Below the pieces are notes generated by a model that worked only from the letters and a program-made list of their open reading frames with translations, was not told the origin of the DNA and did no database searches. From Nitrosomonadales bacterium (lineage in GTDB: Bacteria; Pseudomonadota; Gammaproteobacteria; Burkholderiales; Gallionellaceae): 64,000 bases of DNA. Location: NCBI GenBank assembly GCA_016234685.1, contig JACRAT010000043.1, positions 62,001-126,000 on the forward strand, in the 5' to 3' direction. The position numbers and the translations under genes are program-made. Below, piece by piece: positions 8,901 through 15,531 of the stretch; positions within the stretch are counted from its first letter, which is position 1; each line of letters begins with the position of its first letter.

Positions 8901-10885
8901 CGCCGCCGCAATACAGCCGCATCGACGATCTGGACGAGAAGGTTGGCGCGCTGGAGACCTTGCTGCTCGATAAGCACAACTACATGGCTATGGTGAGTGG
9001 CGACGGCGCGTGCTTGGGCTGCGGCGAAAAGGCCAGCATCCACTTGTTCACCAGCACCGTCACCGCCCTGATGCAGCCGCGCGTCAAGAAGTTCGTCGCC
9101 AAGCTGGATACGCTGGTCACCGAACTGGAGCAGCACATCCGCATCAAGCTGAGCAGCTCGGTCGATCTGACCGACACGCAGGCGCTGATGCAAGCGGTAC
9201 ACTCCAACAGCGGACGCGACCTGACTTTGGCCAACCTGTCCGCCAGCCTGCTTGAAACACAAGCCGGTCAGCCCATCGACCCGCACTGGCTGCGCCGCGT
9301 GACACAGATGCTGGAGAAGCTGAAAGACCTGCGCTGGCGCTATCTGGAAGGCCCGAGCAAGAAGGGTCGCGCCGAAATGGGCGTGATCAATTCCACCGGT
9401 TGCACCTCGGTGTGGGCTTCGACCTTCCCGTTTAACCCGTATCCGTTCCCGTGGACATCCAACCTGTTCCAGGATTCGCCCTCGGTGGCGATGGGCGTGT
9501 TCGAAGGCCACATGGCCAAGATGGTGGAAGGCTTCAAGGCGGTGCGCATGGCCGAGCTGGAGTTGGCAGGCGGCTACGAGCCGTCCGAACACGGCAAGTT
9601 CATCGCCCACTTCAACTGGGAACAGCTCTCCGACGAAGAATGGCATCTGTGCCCGCCGGTGGTGGCGATGGGCGGCGACGGCGCGATGTTCGACATCGGC
9701 TTCCAGAACCTGTCGCGCGCTCTGATGAGCGGCAAGCCGGTGAAGATCATGATCGTGGATACGCAGGTGTACTCCAACACCGGCGGTCAGGCGTGTACCT
9801 CCGGCTTCATCAGCCAGGTGGCCGACATGTCGCCCTACGGTAAGGACAAGCACGGCAAGACCGAGATGCGCAAAGAGATCAGCGTGATCGGCATGGCGCA
9901 CCGCACTTCCTACGTGATGCAGGGTTCGCTGTCCAACGTGACGCATCTCTTGGAAAGCTACATCGACGGCCTCAACAGCCGCCGTCCGGCGCTGTTCAAC
10001 GTGTACGCCGTGTGCCCGCCGGAACATGGCGTGGGCGACAACGGCGCGGTGGCGCAAAGCAAGATGGCCGTGGAATCGCGCGCCTTCCCGTTGTTCACCT
10101 ACAACCCCGACTTGGGTCAGACCTTCTCCGACTGCGTGAGCCTATCTGGCAATCCGTCGCTGGATGCGGAATGGCCGAGCTACAAGCTCGAATACGTCGA
10201 AGATGGCAGCACCAAGAGCATGGAACTGCCGATGACCTTCGCCGACTTCGCGCTGTCCGAAGGCCGCTTCGCCAAGCAGTTCAGGAAGGCTGCGCCGGAT
10301 AGTTGGAACGACGAGCAAGTGCTGCTGGGCGACTTCCTCAAGCTGGCGGAAGACGAGCGCGACGGCAAGTTCCCGTTCATCTGGACGGTGGACAAGAAGA
10401 ACCGTCTGGTGCGCGTGCTGGTGTCCGCCGAGATGGTCAAGTCGTGCGAAGAGCGTCAGCAATTCTGGCAGCAACTGCGCGATCTGGCCGGTATCAACCG
10501 CCCCGCCGTGGATGAGGCCGCCATCGCTGCGCGAGTGCGCGCCGAGTTGATCCAGCAAGTGACCGCCAGCTTGGGCGCGAGCGCTGTGCCAGTCGCCAGC
10601 GCCGCTGTTCCAACCGCCCCCGCTGCGAGCGCTGGCCACGATGCAGTCTGGCTGGACACGCCGGAATGCACCGCTTGCGACGAGTGCATGAACATCAACG
10701 GCAAGATCTTCGGCTACAACGACCAGAAGAAGGCCGTGGTGCTCAATCCCACTGCAGGCAGTTTCCTCGACATCGTGAAGGCGGCTGAGAAGTGCACCGC
10801 CGGCATCATCCACCCGGGAGCGCCGTGGAATCCAGCGGAAGCCAACGTAGACAAGCTGGTCGCGCGGGCGGCGAAGTTCAACTGA
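5972..10885 (+). CDS. nifJ: Pyruvate:ferredoxin (flavodoxin) oxidoreductase, enlarged form
   Basis: This TPP enzyme interconverts pyruvate plus CoA and acetyl-CoA plus CO2 with ferredoxin. Domains in order: pyrimidine domain (AYPITPSTQMGE near residue 51), transketolase C-like domain, gamma domain (GGWGAVTTGKNLA near 510), ferredoxin cluster 1 (CTACGECYTQCP from 800), cluster 2 (CKGCALCVDVC from 936), the proximal cluster cysteines (CLGCGEK from 1014), and the TPP site (GGDGAMFDIGFQN from 1233, then DTQVYSNTGGQ). At 1637 residues it is far longer than the usual 1170-1200. Extra sequence lies between clusters 1 and 2, between Cys1014 and the TPP site, and in a C-terminal extension that ends in a further CTACDEC...C motif (from 1566) resembling a single-cluster ferredoxin. 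It sits between rnfB and rnfC, so its electron partner is probably Rnf, directly or through ferredoxin. Direction in vivo cannot be read from sequence. Confidence 0.93.
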   Translation: MLDKLNPFKLFGAAASPEEKVTYKYPGTRDAIDGNTAVILVEREASQGAGAYPITPSTQMGEYWAEEVAKGHLNAAGKPLIFVEPESEHAAAGVTAGLSMTGLRAVNFTSSQGLAFMHESLYAAVGKRLPYVLNLGCRAITKTSLNVHCAHDDYHCADDTGFIQVMAKNAQEAADLNMIARKTAELALTPAIVAQDGFLTTHLIEPMLVPEKELIAEYLGDADDIIDTPTPAQAMLYGPRRRRVPSTWDVDNPMQTGVVQNQDAYMQAVAAQRPYFFDHIPSLFDKNAEEFFSLTGRRYNRVDAYRCEDADYVILGQGSMTVQAAAVADWLRDNRKLKVGVVNITMFRPFPGDLLGKVLKGKQGVAVLERTDQPLSEDLPLMREVRATVSKCLENGKELNHNGYTAYETVKDMPSLYSGCYGLGSRDLQPEGLIAAVENMLPGAAHRKFFYLSVDFVREVSANPKQEIRQQELQTAYPGIKDLALRGTENPNLLPPGAIAVRMHSVGGWGAVTTGKNLAMTLFELLGWDIKANPKYGSEKKGQPTTYYLSAAPEPIRINCEYTHVDVVLSPDPQVFLHTNALEGMKQGGVFIIQSNLGSAAAVWETFPMRTQQYIVDMGIRVFYLDAFKIAREESSNVDLQLRMQGNAFQGAFFRASDVKERAGLTEEALFTAIENQLEAKFGKKGKRIVEDNLRVVRRGYEELHELPVAEMKVGQRAKPAAKAAPALPIMLKRQPEGDGGLSDIHRFWEQTGSFYLKGQGSDNLVDPFMGLSVVPAVTGVYRDMTGVRFEHPEWNAENCTACGECYTQCPDSAIPGLVSTVADVLNSAVQKIEVGGRPTRFLRKFTRGVEKKLRNALDRDGLDVRALLAQAITESLVEDPTGGEDRPRLEAEIELLREFLGGFKFATTKPYWTQKEKKGAGSGGLFSITINPYTCKGCALCVDVCNDNALTMVTQTPESIQSLRDDWSFWLDLPTTPPQYSRIDDLDEKVGALETLLLDKHNYMAMVSGDGACLGCGEKASIHLFTSTVTALMQPRVKKFVAKLDTLVTELEQHIRIKLSSSVDLTDTQALMQAVHSNSGRDLTLANLSASLLETQAGQPIDPHWLRRVTQMLEKLKDLRWRYLEGPSKKGRAEMGVINSTGCTSVWASTFPFNPYPFPWTSNLFQDSPSVAMGVFEGHMAKMVEGFKAVRMAELELAGGYEPSEHGKFIAHFNWEQLSDEEWHLCPPVVAMGGDGAMFDIGFQNLSRALMSGKPVKIMIVDTQVYSNTGGQACTSGFISQVADMSPYGKDKHGKTEMRKEISVIGMAHRTSYVMQGSLSNVTHLLESYIDGLNSRRPALFNVYAVCPPEHGVGDNGAVAQSKMAVESRAFPLFTYNPDLGQTFSDCVSLSGNPSLDAEWPSYKLEYVEDGSTKSMELPMTFADFALSEGRFAKQFRKAAPDSWNDEQVLLGDFLKLAEDERDGKFPFIWTVDKKNRLVRVLVSAEMVKSCEERQQFWQQLRDLAGINRPAVDEAAIAARVRAELIQQVTASLGASAVPVASAAVPTAPAASAGHDAVWLDTPECTACDECMNINGKIFGYNDQKKAVVLNPTAGSFLDIVKAAEKCTAGIIHPGAPWNPAEANVDKLVARAAKFN

Positions 10886-10886
10886 T

Positions 10887-12236
10887 ATGAAGCTCCCCTT
10901 CTTCAGTCGCACGGCGACCTTCCAGCACGGCGTCCACCCGGATGCCCACAAGGGCGAGGTTGCGCGCGGCATTCGGCGGATGCCGTTCCCGGAGAAGCTG
11001 GTGCTGCCCTTGTCTCACCATATCGGCAAGCCCTCGCTTGCCATCGTGCAAGTCGGGCAGGAGGTGGTGCGTGGTGAGCCGATCGCGTTGGCGGATGGGG
11101 CGTTGTCCGTGCCTATCCACGCGCCTGCCGATGGCGTGATCGAAGCCATCACCATGATGCCCTCGGCGCGCGGCAACTGGACCGAGTCCATTGTGCTGCG
11201 GGTCTATCAGGCCTCCACGCAGGAGATACGCTGGGCCGAGCATCGCAACGACATCGACGCGATGGATCGGGAGCAGTTGCTGGCGGCGATCAAGGATTGC
11301 GGCATGGTGGGTTTGGGCGGAGCGGCTTTCCCCAGTCACGCCAAGTTGCTCAGCACGCCGTTCGAGCAGGGTATCCACACGCTGGTGGTCAACGGCTGCG
11401 AATGCGAGCCTTTCTTGACGTGCGACCACAGCCTGATGCGGGAGTATCCGCAAGAGCTGATCTCGGGCATCCACCTCGCCATGCGCGCCGTGGGGGCGAT
11501 CCGCGCCATCATCGGCGTCGAAGACAACAAGCTGGACGTGCTGGAGGTCATCCGCCCGCATCTGCCGAACGACGGATACATCACTGCGCAGGCGGTGGAG
11601 ACCAAATACCCGCAAGGCGCGGAGAAGATGCTCATCAAGTCGCTGCTCGGGCTGGACGTGCCAGCGGGCGGTCTACCCAAACATCTGGGCGTGGTGGTGC
11701 ACAACGTCGGCACGCTGGTCTTGCTGAGTCGCTTGCTCTACGCCGGAGCTGGCCTGATCGAGCGCGTCGTCACTGTCGCAGGCCCCGGCATCAAGAAGCC
11801 GGGCGACTACTGGATCCAGCTGGGCACGACGCTGCGCAGCATCCTCGAATGGGCGGGCGATCCGGCCTGCGCCGAGTATGAGGTCATCCTGGGCGGCCCG
11901 ATGATGGGGCAAGCGGTGACTTCGCTGGACGTGCCTGTCACCAAGGGGACTTCCGGCGTGCTGGTGTTCGACAAGAAGATGCTGCAAGCCTCGTCCCAAC
12001 GTGGCTGGGCCTGTATCCATTGCGGCGAGTGCGTCAATGCCTGCCCGATGGGGCTGAATCCGGCCCAGCTCGGCATGTTGGCGAGCAAACGAGAGTTCGA
12101 CGAGATGGCCGGGCAGTATCATCTGGGCGATTGTTTCGAGTGCGGCTCGTGCAGCTACGTTTGTCCCTCGCACATCCCGCTGGCGCAACAGTTCCGCGCA
12201 GCCAAGTCTTTCCTGCGCGAGAGGAAAAAAGCATGA
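10887..12236 (+). CDS. rnfC: Electron transport complex subunit RnfC
   Basis: RnfC is the peripheral NADH/FMN-binding and 4Fe-4S subunit of the Rnf pump. It has 449 residues. The N-terminal part matches RnfC (FQHGVHPDAHKGE, then a flavoprotein-like domain with GLGGAAFPSHAKL and VNGCECEPFLTCD). Two 4Fe-4S motifs lie near the C-terminus (CIHCGECVNACPMGL and CFECGSCSYVCPSHIPL). It lacks the long Ala/Lys-rich tail seen in enterobacterial RnfC. The start is one base after the nifJ stop, and the stop overlaps the rnfD start by ATGA. Confidence 0.95.
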   Translation: MKLPFFSRTATFQHGVHPDAHKGEVARGIRRMPFPEKLVLPLSHHIGKPSLAIVQVGQEVVRGEPIALADGALSVPIHAPADGVIEAITMMPSARGNWTESIVLRVYQASTQEIRWAEHRNDIDAMDREQLLAAIKDCGMVGLGGAAFPSHAKLLSTPFEQGIHTLVVNGCECEPFLTCDHSLMREYPQELISGIHLAMRAVGAIRAIIGVEDNKLDVLEVIRPHLPNDGYITAQAVETKYPQGAEKMLIKSLLGLDVPAGGLPKHLGVVVHNVGTLVLLSRLLYAGAGLIERVVTVAGPGIKKPGDYWIQLGTTLRSILEWAGDPACAEYEVILGGPMMGQAVTSLDVPVTKGTSGVLVFDKKMLQASSQRGWACIHCGECVNACPMGLNPAQLGMLASKREFDEMAGQYHLGDCFECGSCSYVCPSHIPLAQQFRAAKSFLRERKKA

Positions 12237-13261
12237 GCATCGAAGTACGCACAGCGCCTCACCTGCACAGCGGTCGGGATGTGCCGACCATCATGCGCCA
12301 CGTGGTTTACGCCATGTTGCCGATCTGCGCCTTCTCGGTGTGGCAGTACGGGCTGTCGACGCTGGCGCTGATCGTCGTGGTCACGCTCTCTTGCCTGATC
12401 GCCGAGCGCCTCGCCAATCGCCTGTCCGGTACGGTCAACACCCTGTCGGATTGGAGCGCCAGCATCACCGGCATATTGCTGGCGCTCACCCTGCCGCCAG
12501 CCTTTCCCTTGTGGATGGGTGCAGTGGCGGGGTTCGCGGCGATCTGGCTGGGCAAGTCACTGTTCGGCGGCATGGGCCACAACCCGTTCAATCCGGCTCT
12601 GGTCGGACGCGCCTTCGTGCAAGCGGCTTTCCCCACCGCGATCAGCACTTGGGCACCAGCCTTCGCGCCGCAACGCTTCTCCGAATTCATCCCGTCCTCG
12701 CTTGCTTTGCCGCTCATGACGCCGCCCGACATCACCTCATGGGTGCAGGCGGCTGCGGTCGATGGCTTTACCGGCGCGACGCCTTTGGCGCGCTGGAAGT
12801 TCGAGAACATCACGCCTTCCGCACATGACTTCCTGACAGGCGCAGTCACAGCATCAGCCGGCGAAACCTCGGCGCTACTGATACTGGCGTGCGGAACCTA
12901 TCTGGCGATCCGCCGCTTCATGGATTGGCGCATCCCCGTCGCGGTGCTGGGCAGCGTGCTCGTGATGGCGCTGATCTTCAACCTCATCGAACCCAGCCAC
13001 TACCCCAGCCCCTCTTTCATGCTGCTGTCGGGCGGGCTGATGCTGGGGGCCATGTTCATGGCGACCGACATGGCGACATCGCCGGTGACGCCGCGCGGAA
13101 TATGGGTCTACGGGATATTGATCGGCGTGCTGACCGTCAGCATCCGCTACTTCGGAGGGCTGACCGAAGGCGTGATGTACGCCATCCTGATCGGCAACGC
13201 CGCCGCGCCGCTGATCGACAGATACATGCAGCCCAAGGTGTTCGGAGCAAGGAAGAAATGA
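12233..13261 (+). CDS. rnfD: Electron transport complex subunit RnfD
   Basis: This encodes 342 residues with about nine or ten membrane helices. RnfD is an integral subunit with covalently bound FMN; the attachment threonine is in the TGAT motif (DGFTGATPLARWK, about residue 180). The family signature GMGHNPFNPALVGRAF is present at about 115-130. The ATG at 12233 overlaps the rnfC stop by four bases; an upstream in-frame extension would lie inside rnfC and is rejected. Confidence 0.95.
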   Translation: MSIEVRTAPHLHSGRDVPTIMRHVVYAMLPICAFSVWQYGLSTLALIVVVTLSCLIAERLANRLSGTVNTLSDWSASITGILLALTLPPAFPLWMGAVAGFAAIWLGKSLFGGMGHNPFNPALVGRAFVQAAFPTAISTWAPAFAPQRFSEFIPSSLALPLMTPPDITSWVQAAAVDGFTGATPLARWKFENITPSAHDFLTGAVTASAGETSALLILACGTYLAIRRFMDWRIPVAVLGSVLVMALIFNLIEPSHYPSPSFMLLSGGLMLGAMFMATDMATSPVTPRGIWVYGILIGVLTVSIRYFGGLTEGVMYAILIGNAAAPLIDRYMQPKVFGARKK

Positions 13262-13989
13262 CTACAAGACCTGATCCAGCGCAGGGTGGCGAGTCGGTGC
13301 ATCCGGCTGTTGCCCTTGTTCAGCCTGATGTCACCAGCGGCGGTCGTTTGATCCGCACCTTGGGTGTCGTCACGGCTGTGTGCGGCGTGCTCATCGTCGC
13401 CGCTTGGCAATTCACCTTGCCCGCCATCGCAGCCAATAAAAAGATCGTGTTGGAGCGTAGCGTGAAGGCGTTGGCACCTGCGGCGACCCATATCGAAGAG
13501 TACGATGCCAGTGCGGGCGGGCTAAAGAAAGCTGCGGGCGACCCCGCCGCTGGGGCGGTACGCTTTTACGCTGCTTATGGCAGTGATGGCGGGTTGCTGG
13601 CTATCGCCGCCGAAGGCGCGTCGCGCGGTTATGCCGATGTGGTGCGGGTGCTGTATGGCTACCGTCCCGAGTGCGAATGCATCTTCGGTTTCAAGGTGGT
13701 GCAGATGAAAGAGACGCCGGGTATTGGCGACAAGGTCACCACCGACACGGCTTTCGTCGCCAACTTCGAGCATTTGAGCGTCAAGCTGGCGCCGGACATG
13801 AAGGCCTTGTTCAATGCGGTGAAGACGGTGAAGCACGGCACCAAGAAGAATCCTTGGGAGATCGATGCCATCGCCGGGGCGACCATCACTTCCAAGGCCG
13901 TGGGGCGCGGCATCAACGAGAGCGTACAGAAGCTGTTGCCTTTGCTTGCCCCGCATATCGAAGACCTGAAACAAGGAAATGAGAAATGA
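13258..13989 (+). CDS. rnfG: Electron transport complex subunit RnfG
   Basis: This encodes 243 residues. One N-terminal membrane helix (about 32-55) is followed by a periplasmic FMN-binding domain. The covalent flavin site is AGATITSKAVG, with the attachment Thr near 209, preceded by the family motif MKETPGIGDKV. Compared with E. coli RnfG there is an extra hydrophilic stretch of about 30 residues at the N-terminus and an unusual ECEC pair before the FMN domain. The start overlaps the rnfD stop (ATGA). Confidence 0.93.
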   Translation: MTTRPDPAQGGESVHPAVALVQPDVTSGGRLIRTLGVVTAVCGVLIVAAWQFTLPAIAANKKIVLERSVKALAPAATHIEEYDASAGGLKKAAGDPAAGAVRFYAAYGSDGGLLAIAAEGASRGYADVVRVLYGYRPECECIFGFKVVQMKETPGIGDKVTTDTAFVANFEHLSVKLAPDMKALFNAVKTVKHGTKKNPWEIDAIAGATITSKAVGRGINESVQKLLPLLAPHIEDLKQGNEK

Positions 13990-14023
13990 GCTGCGGCGCG
14001 CATTCCTGCCTAGGAGCAAACAG

Positions 14024-14686
14024 ATGAACAGCAAACAAGCGGGCGTCACTATGGATACCTTCCTGGAAGGCATCTGGCGGCAGAATCCCGTATTTGTCAT
14101 GGTGCTGGGCATGTGTCCGACGTTGGCGGTTACCGTCTCGGCGGTCAATGCGCTGGGCATGGGTGTGGCGACGACCTTTGTGCTGGTCTGCTCGTGCGGG
14201 CTGATCTCGCTGATGCGCCACCAGATACCCAAGGAAGTGCGCATCGCCACCTATATCGTCATCATCGCCACCTTCGTCACACTGGTCGATTACATCATCC
14301 AAGCGGTCAGCCTGACTTTGTATGATGCGCTGGGTGCATTCATTCAGCTCATCGTGGTGAATTGCATCATTCTGGGGCGGGTCGAAGCCCATGCCGCCAA
14401 GAACCCGCCTTTGCCTGCGATGGTCAACGCGCTGGGCATGGGCATCGGCTTCACCCTCGGCTTGCTGGCCTTGGGCAGCGTGCGTGAGATATTGGGCGTG
14501 GGGCAGTTGTTCGGCTACACGCTGTTCGGCGCGAACTTCCAGCCTTGGGTGGTGATGGTGTTGCCACCGGGTGGATTCTTCGTGCTGGGCGCATGGTTGC
14601 TGCTGTTCGCTGTGCTGACGAAGCGGAAGCAGGCGAATGCCGCAATTGCTGAATCTTCTGTGCAAGGGGGCCGTCATGGAGCATGA
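14024..14686 (+). CDS. rnfE: Electron transport complex subunit RnfE
   Basis: This encodes 220 residues with six predicted membrane helices. RnfE pairs with RnfA in the membrane core; in related complexes the pair ligates an iron-sulfur centre through conserved cysteines in half-helices. Here these would be the Cys in GMCPTLAVT and the Cys in VVNCIILGRVEA. I chose the ATG at 14024 because AGGAG lies 8 bases upstream; an in-frame ATG at 13979 would overlap rnfG. The 3' end overlaps rnfA by 11 bases. Confidence 0.93.
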   Translation: MNSKQAGVTMDTFLEGIWRQNPVFVMVLGMCPTLAVTVSAVNALGMGVATTFVLVCSCGLISLMRHQIPKEVRIATYIVIIATFVTLVDYIIQAVSLTLYDALGAFIQLIVVNCIILGRVEAHAAKNPPLPAMVNALGMGIGFTLGLLALGSVREILGVGQLFGYTLFGANFQPWVVMVLPPGGFFVLGAWLLLFAVLTKRKQANAAIAESSVQGGRHGA

Positions 14687-15263
14687 ATCCCTAGGTCAGA
14701 TTTTCATCATCACCTTGCTCTCCAGCAATTTCGTGCTGGCGATGTTCCTAGGTCTATGCCCTTTTCTGGGCGTGTCGGGCAGGCTGGACACCGCCGTGCC
14801 TATGGGCATCGCCACCAGCTTCGTGATGTTGGTCGCCTCGCTGTGCAGCTATGGCTTGAATGCGCTGCTAGCATACGCCGGGCTGGAGTTCTTGCGGCTG
14901 ATCTCCTACATCGTGGTCATCGCGTCTACCGTGCAACTGGTCGAAATGGTGATGAAGAAGTTCTCGCCTGCGCTGTTCCGCGCTTTGGGTATCTATCTGC
15001 CGCTCATCACCACCAACTGTGCCGTGCTGGGCGTGGCCCTGTTTCAAACCGCCAGAGGCTACGACCTTGGGCAAGCGGTCGCCTTCAGTCTGGGAGGAGG
15101 TCTGGGCTTCACTTTGGCACTGGTGTTGATGGCTGGCGTGCGCGAACGACTGCGATTGTCGGATATTCCCGGCGTGATGCAAGGCACAGCGCTATCCTTG
15201 CTTCTGGCTGGCGTGTTGTCGCTGGCTTTCATGGGTTTTGCAGGCGTGGGGGTGGCACGATGA
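14676..15263 (+). CDS. rnfA: Electron transport complex subunit RnfA
   Basis: This encodes 195 residues with six membrane helices and is very close in pattern to E. coli RnfA, including FLGLCPFLGVS and LPLITTNCAVLGVAL, which hold the two conserved cysteines thought to bind the intramembrane iron-sulfur centre with RnfE. AAGGGGG lies 6 bases before the ATG at 14676, inside the end of rnfE. The operon order B-nifJ-C-D-G-E-A differs from the common A-B-C-D-G-E. The stop overlaps the next small gene by ATGA. Confidence 0.95.
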   Translation: MEHESLGQIFIITLLSSNFVLAMFLGLCPFLGVSGRLDTAVPMGIATSFVMLVASLCSYGLNALLAYAGLEFLRLISYIVVIASTVQLVEMVMKKFSPALFRALGIYLPLITTNCAVLGVALFQTARGYDLGQAVAFSLGGGLGFTLALVLMAGVRERLRLSDIPGVMQGTALSLLLAGVLSLAFMGFAGVGVAR

Positions 15264-15445
15264 CTTATCTCATCACGATAGGCGTCATGGTGGCGCTGGT
15301 GTTCGCGTGGGTCATGGTTCAAACGATGGCGCGGCAGCACGCCGAGCGGCATCCAGAATTCGGTCCTTTGCGCGAGGAAGGGGCAGGCTGTGGCTGCGGC
15401 AACCACCGCTGTGGCGAGTCGCAATGCAAGAAGGGAGCGAACTGA
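15260..15445 (+). CDS. Small Cys-rich membrane protein ending the rnf operon, NqrM-like in layout
   Basis: This encodes 61 residues: one N-terminal membrane helix (about residues 3-22), a short basic linker, and a cytoplasmic tail with five cysteines (GCGCGNHRCGESQCKKG). The start overlaps the rnfA stop by ATGA, so it is translationally coupled. The layout of one helix followed by a clustered Cys tail matches NqrM (DUF539), the small factor needed to mature the Na+-NQR complex, whose membrane iron centre lies between the paralogues of RnfA and RnfE. I infer an equivalent role in delivering iron or maturing the RnfA/RnfE centre. The sequence is too short to prove homology by eye. Confidence 0.7.
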   Translation: MTYLITIGVMVALVFAWVMVQTMARQHAERHPEFGPLREEGAGCGCGNHRCGESQCKKGAN

Positions 15446-15531
15446 CTATGCAGTTCGGTGTTTCGATGGTTTCCTGCCGATAGCTTCGGCAAAACGCAGC
15501 AAGACGACAATCAATAAATCAGGAGAAGGCA

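Noticed and set aside
8531-10057. Long open frame (508 codons) antisense to nifJ
   Set aside because: It lies wholly inside the conserved nifJ frame, is His/Arg/Ala-rich as expected of a complement of GC-rich coding sequence, and has no motif.
12020-12232. Upstream extension of the rnfD frame inside rnfC
   Set aside because: RnfD homology begins at the ATG at 12233, which overlaps the rnfC stop by ATGA. The extension encodes Arg-rich sequence antithetic to the RnfC ferredoxin motifs.
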